A stretch of 64,000 nucleotides of DNA, from the NCBI RefSeq assembly GCF_026460945.1, contig NZ_JAOVZV010000008.1:248001-312000 (forward strand), in the 5' to 3' direction. Under the pieces are notes generated by a model, which was not told where the DNA came from, made no database searches, and was given only the letters and a program-made list of their open reading frames with translations. Every line of letters starts with the position of its first letter. Position 1 is the first letter of the stretch. This stretch comes from Chryseobacterium luquanense. Its GTDB lineage: Bacteria; Bacteroidota; Bacteroidia; Flavobacteriales; Weeksellaceae. The position numbers and the translations under genes are program-made. This document shows, in pieces, positions 17,269-25,504 of this stretch.

Positions 17269-18389
17269 TTAAAATCAAAGTTAAGTTTTATTTTCTTTGT
17301 TTTTGCAATAGACATACAAGCTAAAATTTTCCCTTGTGCTTCTTCTTTTTCGGTTAAATATTCATTTTCGAGCAGTTCAACTTCGCCTTCTTCCAAAGTA
17401 CATTCACAACTTCCGCAAATCCCTGATTTACAGGAATACGGAACAGGAAATCCTTGGGTTAATAACTGTTGCAAAATTTTCTCACGATTATCTTGTAATT
17501 CAGACTTATACAATTTTCCAAGCATCTTAAAATCTACCTGAACATCTCTAATCAAAGGGAATTCTTCTTCTATTGGGTAAATATCGTCATTAAACTCTTC
17601 AAATAATTCAAAATGAATATTTTTTTTTGGAATACCATGATGATAACAGGCGTTTGCCAAAGTTTTAATCATCTCTCCTTTTCCACAAATCAAAACTTCA
17701 TCTACGGCATCCCAAATCGTAGATTCTTCATCAGTATCATCCAAATGCAAGATTTGATTGATAATTAAATTTAATTTTTTTGCATCCAATCTTCCATAAA
17801 AAAGCTGATCTGCTGTTTTTTCTTGTGAATAAAAATAGAAAATCTGCAGTCTATCGTTGTATTTTTTAGCTAAATCATCCAGCAAATCTCTGTAAATTAA
17901 ATCCCCAGTATTTTTATTTCCAAAAAAAAGAAAAAGTCTAGTTCGTGGTTCGTTATGAAGGATATTTTTGAAATGGCTTAAAATCGGAGTAATTCCTATT
18001 CCTGCGGCAAAACCAACAATCGTTCTGAATTCATGAGGTTTTGAGACTAAAGTAAATCTTCCGTTTGGTTCGCTTATCAAAATTTCATCGCCAATTTCGT
18101 AATTGTTAAATAATTGAGAAGTTGCTCCTTCTTGTGAATTTATTTTTATTCCTAAACTTATTTTTTGCTCATACGGAGCCGACGTCATTGAATAATCATT
18201 AATAACATCTTCACCATGAGATTTAAATTTTATGCTAACGAACTGCCCTGCTTCAAATTGAAAATTATCTTTCAAATCCTCAGGAATTTCGAGCTCCAAA
18301 GAAAAAGTATTTTTGGTCAGCTTTTCTTTTTTAGCTATTTTTAACCGATGAAACTGCGTCAGTTTCCCTTTATAGATTTGTTGTTCCAT
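17265..18389 (-). CDS. PaaE-like flavin reductase with C-terminal 2Fe-2S ferredoxin domain
   Basis: The 374-residue protein has three modules. There is an FAD-binding ferredoxin-reductase barrel (about 10-105) and an NAD(P)-binding domain (GFAAGIGITPILSHFKNI and the terminal CGKGEM). A plant-type 2Fe-2S domain follows (about 285-374) with CKSGICGSCECTLEEG and the fourth cysteine in ILACMS. It would move electrons from NAD(P)H to an oxygenase or other partner. PaaE is the reductase of phenylacetyl-CoA epoxidase, but no paaABCD genes are nearby. The usual FAD-binding Arg of RxYS is Asn here (NDYSMTSAP). It is an operon partner of the SanA-like gene. The minus-7 box is at 18399-18406. Confidence 0.85.
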   Translation of the reverse strand: MEQQIYKGKLTQFHRLKIAKKEKLTKNTFSLELEIPEDLKDNFQFEAGQFVSIKFKSHGEDVINDYSMTSAPYEQKISLGIKINSQEGATSQLFNNYEIGDEILISEPNGRFTLVSKPHEFRTIVGFAAGIGITPILSHFKNILHNEPRTRLFLFFGNKNTGDLIYRDLLDDLAKKYNDRLQIFYFYSQEKTADQLFYGRLDAKKLNLIINQILHLDDTDEESTIWDAVDEVLICGKGEMIKTLANACYHHGIPKKNIHFELFEEFNDDIYPIEEEFPLIRDVQVDFKMLGKLYKSELQDNREKILQQLLTQGFPVPYSCKSGICGSCECTLEEGEVELLENEYLTEKEEAQGKILACMSIAKTKKIKLNFDFN

Positions 18390-18398
18390 ACTTCATTT

Positions 18399-18406
18399 CA
18401 AAAATA
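18399..18406 (-). promoter_or_regulatory. Minus-7 box of the reductase/sanA-like operon
   Basis: TATTTTTG on the minus strand, 9 nt before the start codon at 18389. Confidence 0.55.
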
Positions 18407-18508
18407 AATAAAAAATAATTATGAAATCGTCATTGCGTCAATTTTTCTTAAAACAGAATTAATTGAAATGCTGATGATGGAAACCTTAAAACCAATAAAT
18501 ATTTCCGT

Positions 18509-19072
18509 ATGAAAAAAATAATTTTATCAACGCTTTTGATTACCGCTTTGGTGAGTTGTAAAAAAGAAGCCGAAAAAACGGAAGATAATCTTACCACAAT
18601 CGATTCTATAGATACTCAAAATACTGCGGAACGTGAACCCGTAATCAATTCATTGAAATTTTTGTCAACAAAAGAAACTTCAGATTATTTACAGAAAAAA
18701 AATGACACATTATACATTACAAATTTCTTTGCGACTTGGTGTGGACCATGTGTGAGAGAAATTCCTTATTTTAAAACAAAAATTGAAGAATTAAAAGATA
18801 AACCTGTAAAAATTACTTTTGTAAGTTTAGATCAAAAAGAAATCTGGAATACGGAAGTTCCCCGTTTTACAACACAACACGGAATTCAAAATCATACGAT
18901 TTTATTAGACGGACAACTTTTGGATGCTAATTTTTTCCAATCAAATTTTAAACAATGGGATGGCGGTGCAATTCCGTTTACTTTCATGAGAAGAGGCAAT
19001 AAAACCGATGAAACTTTGGGAATGATGAGTGAAAGCCAACTAAACGAGAAAATATCTTCTCTTTTGAAATAA
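18509..19072 (+). CDS. TlpA-like thioredoxin-fold lipoprotein
   Basis: Periplasmic or outer-membrane thiol-disulfide protein. The 187-residue product has a lipoprotein signal (MKKIILSTLLITALVSC), a short linker and a thioredoxin fold with the active site FFATWCGPCVREIPYF at about residues 71-86. The cis-proline segment is GGAIPFTFM. Such proteins usually keep cysteines reduced, for example for cytochrome c maturation. It is followed 19 bp later by a FecCD-type permease, which may be a shared transcript; a functional link is not evident. Confidence 0.88.
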   Translation: MKKIILSTLLITALVSCKKEAEKTEDNLTTIDSIDTQNTAEREPVINSLKFLSTKETSDYLQKKNDTLYITNFFATWCGPCVREIPYFKTKIEELKDKPVKITFVSLDQKEIWNTEVPRFTTQHGIQNHTILLDGQLLDANFFQSNFKQWDGGAIPFTFMRRGNKTDETLGMMSESQLNEKISSLLK

Positions 19073-19091
19073 AGTTTAGTTAAAATCTCTC

Positions 19092-20063
19092 ATGTCTAAA
19101 AAATTTAAAATTCTGTGTTTTCTTTTATTAATCGCAATAATTCTAACGGCGATTATTAATTTGAACACAGGATTTTTAAGTCTAAATTCTCTGGATTTTT
19201 TCACAGAATCTTCCAATAGTCAGATTGCTGAAATTCGGGTAAATAGAGTTTTAGTAATGCTTTTAGCAGGAATTTCCATTCCGACTTCAGGTTTTTTGAT
19301 GCAGGAATATTTCCAGAACCCTTTAGCTGGACCTGATATTTTAGGAATCACTTCTGTATCAAGTTTATCAGTCGCTTTTTATATATTTTTTTCAAATAGT
19401 GTTATTCTTCCCGAATTTCTTCAAAATAGCTTTTTAAGTTTAGCCGCAATTGGAGGAAGTTTGTTATTGATGTTGGTTTTACTTTCCATGTCGAATAAAT
19501 TTCAGGATAAGTCTTACTTAATTATTTTTGGTTTTTTGGTTTCGGCTTTTGCAGGAGCTATTGTTTCCTTACTTCAGTTTTACGCTGAAAATCAAAGCTT
19601 AAAAAACTATATTTTATGGTCTTTCGGAGCAAATAATATGGTAACGAGAAATCAGATTTATGTTTTATCAATTTTAGTTTTAATAGGATTATTTATCTGT
19701 TTTAAAACGATAAAACCTTTAATTGGAAATTCGTTGGGAACTTCTTATGCACAAAGTTTAGGCGTAAATTTAAATCAATTAAAAATCTTTATTATTGTTG
19801 CATCTTCCCTACTTTCGGCATCAATTACAGCATTTTTAGGGCCTATTTTATTTATTGGAATCATAGTTCCGCATTTTTGCAGACTGATTTATAATCCTGC
19901 AAAACTTTGGCAGCAATGGATTTTGAATATGTTTTTGGGAGTATTGATGATGCTCCTTTTTTCAATTGTTGCAGAAAAAACACAGATTCCTTTGAATGTG
20001 ATAAGTTCAATATTTGGAATTCCTGTGATATTGATGATGCTTTTGAAGCAGAATAAAGTGTGA
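19092..20063 (+). CDS. FecCD-family iron-siderophore/haem/B12 ABC transporter permease
   Basis: Inner-membrane permease. The 323-residue protein has about nine to ten membrane segments and the FecCD landmarks EIRVNRVLVMLLAGISIPTSGFLMQEYFQNPLAGPDILGI (N-terminal third) and LGPILFIGIIVPHFCRLIYNP, the coupling helix that meets the ATPase. The expected ATPase is encoded after a 195-bp gap. No substrate-binding protein is present here, so the ligand (ferric siderophore, haem or cobalamin) cannot be decided. Confidence 0.88.
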   Translation: MSKKFKILCFLLLIAIILTAIINLNTGFLSLNSLDFFTESSNSQIAEIRVNRVLVMLLAGISIPTSGFLMQEYFQNPLAGPDILGITSVSSLSVAFYIFFSNSVILPEFLQNSFLSLAAIGGSLLLMLVLLSMSNKFQDKSYLIIFGFLVSAFAGAIVSLLQFYAENQSLKNYILWSFGANNMVTRNQIYVLSILVLIGLFICFKTIKPLIGNSLGTSYAQSLGVNLNQLKIFIIVASSLLSASITAFLGPILFIGIIVPHFCRLIYNPAKLWQQWILNMFLGVLMMLLFSIVAEKTQIPLNVISSIFGIPVILMMLLKQNKV

Positions 20064-20183
20064 AATGGTGAATAAAGTCAATGAGTGAATTGTCAATTTT
20101 AAATTCTCTTGAAGATTTTGTTAATTGAGCAGATGATTAAAAGTATTTTAATTAAACTTGGATAATATAAAAATGATACGTCC

Positions 20184-20241
20184 ACTTTGTCATTCCGTAT
20201 GAATCTAAACTAACTTTGTAGAGATGCTTCAGCGTGACAAA
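20184..20241. repeat. Dispersed palindromic element, copy 1
   Basis: It begins ACTTTGTCATTCCGTATGAA and ends in TGACAAA, so the 7-bp ends TTTGTCA/TGACAAA are inverted. The same core (ACTTTGTCATTCC, GAATCTAAACT, GATGCTTC, TGACAAA in that order) recurs at 24232-24283. It lies in the gap between the permease and ATPase genes. Confidence 0.75.
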
Positions 20242-20258
20242 TAAACCGGAAATAAAAT

Positions 20259-21182
20259 ATGCACCTACAAATCAACCAGGCAAACATTGGCTACAACAAA
20301 ACCTTAATTTTAAATGCAAATGCCAATTTGAATTTAGGAGACGTATGTTTGTTGATTGGCAACAATGGTGTTGGGAAAACCACTTTAATTAAGTCTATTT
20401 TACATCAAATTCCGTTATTAAATGGAGAAATTTCTATTAAAAATAAAAATATAAAAAATCTTTCCGTTAAGGAGATTGCAGAAAACATTGCGGTCGTTTT
20501 TTCAAAATCGATTATTCCACAGAATTATACGGTTGAAGATTTGATTTCGTTAGGAAAATACATTTATTACCCATTTTATTTTGAGCTTAAAGATGAGGAT
20601 AGAGATGAAGTTTCAAATATTATTGAAGAGCTAGATTTATTACAATATAAAAATACTTTACTCAAAAATCTCTCAGACGGAAATCTTCAAAAAGCCTTTA
20701 TCGGAAGAGCTTTAACACAAAACTCCCCTATTATCGTTCTTGATGAACCAACAACTCATTTAGATGAAAAAAATAAATTAATCATCTTAAAAACCCTTAG
20801 AAAATTAGCCAAAGAACAAAACAAACTCATTCTTTTTTCTTCTCACGATTGGCGACTGGCGAAAGAATTTGCAGACAAAATTTGGTATGTAAAAGATAAT
20901 CATTTGTATTCCGGAATTGTGGAAGATATTTTGCTCCATCATGATGAATTAACAAGTATATCTTTATTTCAAATTAATGACAATTTCGTTGCTCCAAAGA
21001 TTATTGCTCCAGATTTTTATAAGGAAATGTTATATTCTTTACTTCAAAAAAACTTTCAAAAAGACCTTTCATCTTTAAATTTCGAATTTCAGGACAACTT
21101 TTGGTTAATTTCAAATGATTCTATAAGACACCAATGCGAATCCTTTGAAGAAATCGTTAATTTATTGAAAACCATTTACTGA
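20259..21182 (+). CDS. ABC transporter ATP-binding protein (FecE/BtuD-like)
   Basis: ATPase partner of the FecCD permease. Walker A is GNNGVGKTTLIKS and the Q-loop region is AVVFSKSIIPQNYTVEDLISLGKY. The signature reads LSDGNLQKAFIGRAL, a variant of LSGGQ, and Walker B is PIIVLDEPTTHLD. The usual ATPase is 250-260 residues; this one is 307, with about 85 extra C-terminal residues (from about 222) that I do not recognise and that end in ESFEEIVNLLKTIY. The extension is unlike a TOBE domain and may be regulatory. Confidence 0.88.
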   Translation: MHLQINQANIGYNKTLILNANANLNLGDVCLLIGNNGVGKTTLIKSILHQIPLLNGEISIKNKNIKNLSVKEIAENIAVVFSKSIIPQNYTVEDLISLGKYIYYPFYFELKDEDRDEVSNIIEELDLLQYKNTLLKNLSDGNLQKAFIGRALTQNSPIIVLDEPTTHLDEKNKLIILKTLRKLAKEQNKLILFSSHDWRLAKEFADKIWYVKDNHLYSGIVEDILLHHDELTSISLFQINDNFVAPKIIAPDFYKEMLYSLLQKNFQKDLSSLNFEFQDNFWLISNDSIRHQCESFEEIVNLLKTIY

Positions 21183-21208
21183 TACGATATTTTATTTGTT
21201 CAATTCAT

Positions 21209-21228
21209 ATACTATGCATGCATAGTAT
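21209..21228. promoter_or_regulatory. Distal palindromic operator of the MarR/beta-oxidation operon
   Basis: Perfect 20-bp palindrome ATACTATGCATGCATAGTAT. A near-identical copy lies at 21292-21311; the centres are 83 bp apart, about eight helical turns. A pair of such sites before a marR gene suggests autoregulation. Confidence 0.75.
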
Positions 21229-21291
21229 TATGCTTGTCATATAATTTAATTAACTTATTGTCAGATTGTTAACAAATTTTAACGTTAATAA

Positions 21292-21311
21292 ATACTATGC
21301 ATGCATAATAT
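21292..21311. promoter_or_regulatory. Proximal palindromic operator of the MarR/beta-oxidation operon
   Basis: The sequence differs from the distal operator only at one position in the right arm (AATAT instead of AGTAT). It ends 4 bp before the minus-7 box at 21316-21323, covering the minus-33 region, a position fit for repression. Confidence 0.75.
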
Positions 21312-21315
21312 TTGC

Positions 21316-21323
21316 TACATTTG
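21316..21323 (+). promoter_or_regulatory. Minus-7 box of the beta-oxidation operon
   Basis: TACATTTG matches TAnnTTTG, 28 nt upstream of the marR ATG. Confidence 0.6.
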
Positions 21324-21351
21324 ATAAAACCGATTAGCAAAAAAAATTATA

Positions 21352-21801
21352 ATGGATAATAACAAAGATAAAACCGAAAATGTTGATCTCATTTTGAAGC
21401 AGACTTGGTTAGCTGTTTCCAAAATGTACACTGAGCTTGCTCAAGAACATGATTCTACTGCTGTTCAAGCACTTACTCTTCTTAAAATTGACCCAAAAGA
21501 AGGAACAAGAAGTACTAATTTGGGACCTAAAATGGCAATTGAGCCAACTTCCCTAACAAGAATCATCAAACTTCTAGAAGACAATGGCTATATCTATAAA
21601 GAAAAAACGACTACTGATAAAAGAGAGGTTATCATTAAACTAACTGATAAAGGATTAAGTTCCCGAAATATGTCTAAGGAAGTTGTTGTCAATTTTAACA
21701 AAAAAGTGATGGAAAAAATAGCTCCTGAAAAATTGGAAACCTTTAAAGAGGTTATGACAGAAATTATGAAAATAGCTACAGATATAAACAACCGAAAATA
21801 A
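21352..21801 (+). CDS. MarR-family transcriptional regulator of the beta-oxidation operon
   Basis: The 149-residue winged-helix protein is helix-rich at the N terminus. The recognition helix segment is LGPKMAIEPTSLTRIIKLLEDNGYI, followed by the wing KEKTTTDKREVIIKLTDKG. It is the first gene of an operon with three fatty-acid-oxidation enzymes, starting 17 bp before the next gene. Two 20-bp palindromes upstream are likely its own operators. A plausible model is a repressor released by acyl-CoA; this is inferred from position only. The frame and length are typical for the family. Confidence 0.9.
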   Translation: MDNNKDKTENVDLILKQTWLAVSKMYTELAQEHDSTAVQALTLLKIDPKEGTRSTNLGPKMAIEPTSLTRIIKLLEDNGYIYKEKTTTDKREVIIKLTDKGLSSRNMSKEVVVNFNKKVMEKIAPEKLETFKEVMTEIMKIATDINNRK

Positions 21802-21818
21802 ATAATAAATATAATCAA

Positions 21819-24212
21819 ATGAAAAGAAGAATCAAACACGTAACGGTTCTTGGTTCAGGAATTATGGGAAGCGGTATTGCGGCTCACTTTGCCAATATTG
21901 GCGTAGAAGTTTCGCTTTTGGATATCGTGCCTTTTGAATTAACTGAAGCAGAACAGAAAAAAGGTTTGACCAAAGATGACAAAGCGGTAAGAAACAGAAT
22001 CGCTTCTGAAAACTTTGAAAAACTGAAAAAAGCAAGTCCGGCTCTACTCTATTCTCCAAAATTTGCGGATAGAATCAAGGTTGGAAATTTTGATGATGAT
22101 TTACCAAAAATAAAAAATACAGACTGGATTATTGAAGTTGTGGTTGAAAAACTAGACATTAAAAAATCAGTTTACGAAAAAATCGAACAGTTCAGAAAAC
22201 CGGGAACTTTAGTTTCTTCAAACACTTCCGGTATTCCAATTAATATTTTGGTGGAAGGAAGAAGCGATGATTTCAAACATTATTTTGCAGGAACGCACTT
22301 CTTTAATCCTGTAAGATATCTTCCTCTTTTAGAGATTATTCCAACAACTGATACATCTCCGGAGATCATTGATTTCTATATGAATTATGGAGCCAAATTC
22401 TTAGGTAAAACAACCGTTTTAGCAAAAGATACTCCTGCATTTATCGCGAACAGAATTGGGGTTTTCTCAATGATGGATTTGCTTCACAATGTTCAAAAAT
22501 TAGGTTTAACCGTTTCTGAAGTTGATAAATTAACAGGTCCAGTAATCGGTCGTCCAAAATCTGCAACATTCAGAACAGCGGATGTTGTTGGTTTGGATAC
22601 GTTGGTGATGGTTGCAAATGGTGTTCGTAATAGCGGTACGGAAGCTAATAATTTCAATGATGTTTTTGCACTTCCAGGTTACATCCAGAAAATGGTTGAT
22701 AACAAATGGTTAGGTTCAAAAACAGAGCAAGGTTTCTACAAAAAAGTGAAAAATGCAGAAGGAAAATCTGAAATTCACGGATTAAATCTTGATACTTTAG
22801 AATACGAACTTCAAGGGAAATCTTCTTTCCCAACTTTAGAATTAACTAAAAATATTGATAAGCCAATTGACAGATTCAAAGTTTTAATTGGTGGTAAAGA
22901 TAAAGCTGGAGAGCTTTACAGAAAATCTTTGGGTGCGTTATTCGCTTATGTTTCGCATAAAGTTCCTGAAATCTCTGATGAAGTTTATAAGATCGATGAT
23001 GCCATGAGAGCAGGTTTCGGTTGGGAAAACGGTCCGTTTGAAATCTGGGATGCAGTTGGCGTTCAAAAAGGTATTGAATTAGCTAAAGATGCAGGTTACG
23101 AAGTTTCAGACTGGGTAAAAAATGTAGAGACTTTCTATAAAGTTAATGATGAAGGACAAAGCATTTACGTTGATAAAAACTCAGGAGAATACAACAAAAT
23201 TCCGGGTCAGGATTCTTTCATTATTTTAGATAATATCAGAAAAAACAAAACGCTTTGGAGTAATTCGGGAGCTTCGATTGAAGATTTAGGCGACGGAATC
23301 ATCAACTTCGAAATCCGTTCTAAAATGAATTCTCTTGGAGGCGAAGTTTTAGATGGATTGAACAGAGCGATTGATTTAGCTGAAAAAGAATATGATGGAT
23401 TAGTAATCGGAAATCAAGGGACAAATTTCTCTGTTGGAGCAAATTTAGCAATGATTTTAATGATGGCTATCGAGCAGGATTGGGATGATTTGAATATGGC
23501 AATCGCGTATTTCCAAAAATCAATGATGAGAGTTCGTTACTCTTCTATCCCTGTTGTTGTTGCTCCTCACGGAATGACGCTTGGTGGTGGTTGCGAAATG
23601 ACCATGCATGCCGACAGAGTTGTCGCAGCAGCAGAAACGTACATAGGATTGGTTGAAACCGGGGTTGGTGTAATTCCTGGTGGTGGTGGAACGAAAGAAT
23701 TGACATTGAGAACATCAAGAGAATTCCATAGCGATGATGTTAAAAATAACAGACTTCGTGAAGCTTTCATGAATATTGCCATGGGTAAAGTGGCAACTTC
23801 TGCTTATGAAGCTTACGATATGGGAATTCTTGAAAAAGGAAAAGATATCGTGACAGTTGATAAAAGAACGCAGATCAAAACAGCAAAAATGTTGGCAATA
23901 AGTTTAGCCGAACATGGTTATACTCAACCGATCGAACAAAAAGTAAAAGTTTTGGGTAAAGATGCATTGGGAATGTTCTACGTTGGAACTGACCAAATGT
24001 TGACAGGAAACTTCATCTCTGCACATGACAAGAAAATTGCAGATAAATTAGCGAATGTAATGGTCGGTGGAAATCTTTCTGAACCAACAATCGTAACTGA
24101 ACAATATTTATTGAATCTTGAAAGAGAAACTTTCTTACAGCTTTGTGGTGAGAGAAAAACATTGGAGAGAATTCAGTATATGTTACAAAACGGAAAACCA
24201 TTAAGAAATTAA
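21819..24212 (+). CDS. 3-hydroxyacyl-CoA dehydrogenase / enoyl-CoA hydratase bifunctional protein
   Basis: Catalyses the hydration and NAD-linked oxidation steps of beta-oxidation. The 797-residue protein has the dehydrogenase first, with a Rossmann motif VLGSGIMGSGIAAHFANIG and GTHFFNPVRYLPLLEIIP (about residues 150-170). The hydratase/isomerase domain is in the C-terminal third (LVIGNQGTNFSVGANLAM, GGGCEMTMHADRVVA, ETGVGVIPGGGGTKEL). This order is the reverse of E. coli FadB and usual in Bacteroidetes. It is followed by the thiolase gene after a 99-bp gap that contains a dispersed palindrome. Confidence 0.95.
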   Translation: MKRRIKHVTVLGSGIMGSGIAAHFANIGVEVSLLDIVPFELTEAEQKKGLTKDDKAVRNRIASENFEKLKKASPALLYSPKFADRIKVGNFDDDLPKIKNTDWIIEVVVEKLDIKKSVYEKIEQFRKPGTLVSSNTSGIPINILVEGRSDDFKHYFAGTHFFNPVRYLPLLEIIPTTDTSPEIIDFYMNYGAKFLGKTTVLAKDTPAFIANRIGVFSMMDLLHNVQKLGLTVSEVDKLTGPVIGRPKSATFRTADVVGLDTLVMVANGVRNSGTEANNFNDVFALPGYIQKMVDNKWLGSKTEQGFYKKVKNAEGKSEIHGLNLDTLEYELQGKSSFPTLELTKNIDKPIDRFKVLIGGKDKAGELYRKSLGALFAYVSHKVPEISDEVYKIDDAMRAGFGWENGPFEIWDAVGVQKGIELAKDAGYEVSDWVKNVETFYKVNDEGQSIYVDKNSGEYNKIPGQDSFIILDNIRKNKTLWSNSGASIEDLGDGIINFEIRSKMNSLGGEVLDGLNRAIDLAEKEYDGLVIGNQGTNFSVGANLAMILMMAIEQDWDDLNMAIAYFQKSMMRVRYSSIPVVVAPHGMTLGGGCEMTMHADRVVAAAETYIGLVETGVGVIPGGGGTKELTLRTSREFHSDDVKNNRLREAFMNIAMGKVATSAYEAYDMGILEKGKDIVTVDKRTQIKTAKMLAISLAEHGYTQPIEQKVKVLGKDALGMFYVGTDQMLTGNFISAHDKKIADKLANVMVGGNLSEPTIVTEQYLLNLERETFLQLCGERKTLERIQYMLQNGKPLRN

Positions 24213-24231
24213 TAACTCCAAATTAACACAA

Positions 24232-24283
24232 ACTTTGTCATTCCATAGGAATCTAAACTTAGATGCTTCCAAAATGACAAAGT
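24232..24283. repeat. Dispersed palindromic element, copy 2
   Basis: A 52-bp element with perfect 11-bp inverted ends ACTTTGTCATT / AATGACAAAGT. It shares its core with 20184-20241 but lacks about 10 internal bases. It lies inside the beta-oxidation operon, where its hairpin could trim or attenuate the transcript. Confidence 0.8.
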
Positions 24284-24311
24284 GTATGTTTAAATCAAAT
24301 AATTAAAACAA

Positions 24312-25493
24312 ATGTCAAAACAAGCATACATAGTAAAAGGATTTAGAACAGCGGTAGGAAAAGCGCCAAAAGGCTCCCTTCGTTTTACTCGTCCTGACGT
24401 AATGGCGGCTACAGTTATTGAAAAATTAATGGCTGAACTTCCGCAATTAGACAAAAACAGAATCGATGACCTTATCGTAGGAAACGCAATGCCGGAAGCT
24501 GAACAAGGCTTGAACGTTGCCCGTTTGATCTCTTTAATGGGATTGAATACAGACAAAGTTCCCGGAGTTACCGTAAACAGATATTGCGCATCAGGAAGTG
24601 AGGCTATTGCGATTGCTTCTGCAAAAATTCAGGCAGGAATGGCTGATTGCATCATTGCTGGTGGTACAGAATCAATGTCTTATATTCCGATGGGTGGCTA
24701 TAAACCGGTTCCTGAAACGGAAATTGCAAAAACAAACCCAGATTATTATTGGGGAATGGGTTACACTGCAGAAGAGGTTGCAAAACAATATAATATTACA
24801 AGAGAAGAACAGGATCAATTCGCTTTTGAATCTCATATGAAGGCTTTAAAAGCGAATCAGGAAGGTAAATTTGCCAATCAGATTGTTTCAATTCCTGTTG
24901 AATATAATTTCTTGGATGAAAACCAGAAAATGCAGACTAAAAAGTTTGATTTTTCAGTAGATGAAGGGCCAAGAGCAGATACTTCATTGGCTGGTTTGAC
25001 TAAATTAAGACCTGTATTTAAAAACGGAGGAAGCGTAACTGCAGGAAACTCTTCTCAAATGAGTGACGGAGCAGCTTTCGTAATGGTGATGAGCGAAGAA
25101 ATGGTAAAAGAATTAGGTCTTGAACCAGAAGCAAGATTAGTAGCTTATGCAGCTGCAGGTCTTGAGCCAAGAATCATGGGAATGGGACCGATTTACGCTA
25201 TTCCAAAAGCTTTGAAACAAGCAGGTTTAGAATTAAAAGATATTGAATTAATCGAATTAAACGAAGCATTCGCATCACAATCTGTTGCTATCAAAAAAGA
25301 ATTAGATTTAAATCCTGATATCTTAAATGTAAACGGAGGAGCCATCGCTTTGGGTCATCCACTTGGATGTACAGGAACAAAATTAACGGTTCAACTTCTT
25401 GACGAAATGAGAAAACGCGGAAACAAATATGGAATGGTTTCTATGTGCGTTGGAACAGGGCAAGGCGCGGCTTCAATCTTTGAGTTATTATAG
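24312..25493 (+). CDS. fadA: Acetyl-CoA acyltransferase (thiolase)
   Basis: Cleaves 3-ketoacyl-CoA in the last step of beta-oxidation. The 393-residue protein carries the nucleophile Cys92 in VNRYCASGSEAIAIAS, the NEAFASQ motif, the catalytic His in NGGAIALGHPLGCTGTK and the second Cys in MCVGTGQGAASIFELL. Family length and all key residues are present. Downstream, between this gene and the acyl-CoA dehydrogenase gene, lies the inverted-repeat-framed four-helix-bundle element. Confidence 0.95.
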   Translation: MSKQAYIVKGFRTAVGKAPKGSLRFTRPDVMAATVIEKLMAELPQLDKNRIDDLIVGNAMPEAEQGLNVARLISLMGLNTDKVPGVTVNRYCASGSEAIAIASAKIQAGMADCIIAGGTESMSYIPMGGYKPVPETEIAKTNPDYYWGMGYTAEEVAKQYNITREEQDQFAFESHMKALKANQEGKFANQIVSIPVEYNFLDENQKMQTKKFDFSVDEGPRADTSLAGLTKLRPVFKNGGSVTAGNSSQMSDGAAFVMVMSEEMVKELGLEPEARLVAYAAAGLEPRIMGMGPIYAIPKALKQAGLELKDIELIELNEAFASQSVAIKKELDLNPDILNVNGGAIALGHPLGCTGTKLTVQLLDEMRKRGNKYGMVSMCVGTGQGAASIFELL

Positions 25494-25504
25494 ATGAAAA
25501 GAAC

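Noticed and set aside
17265..18389. Phenylacetate degradation cluster
   Set aside because: Only the PaaE-like reductase is present; no paaABCD or paaG/J/Z genes are nearby.
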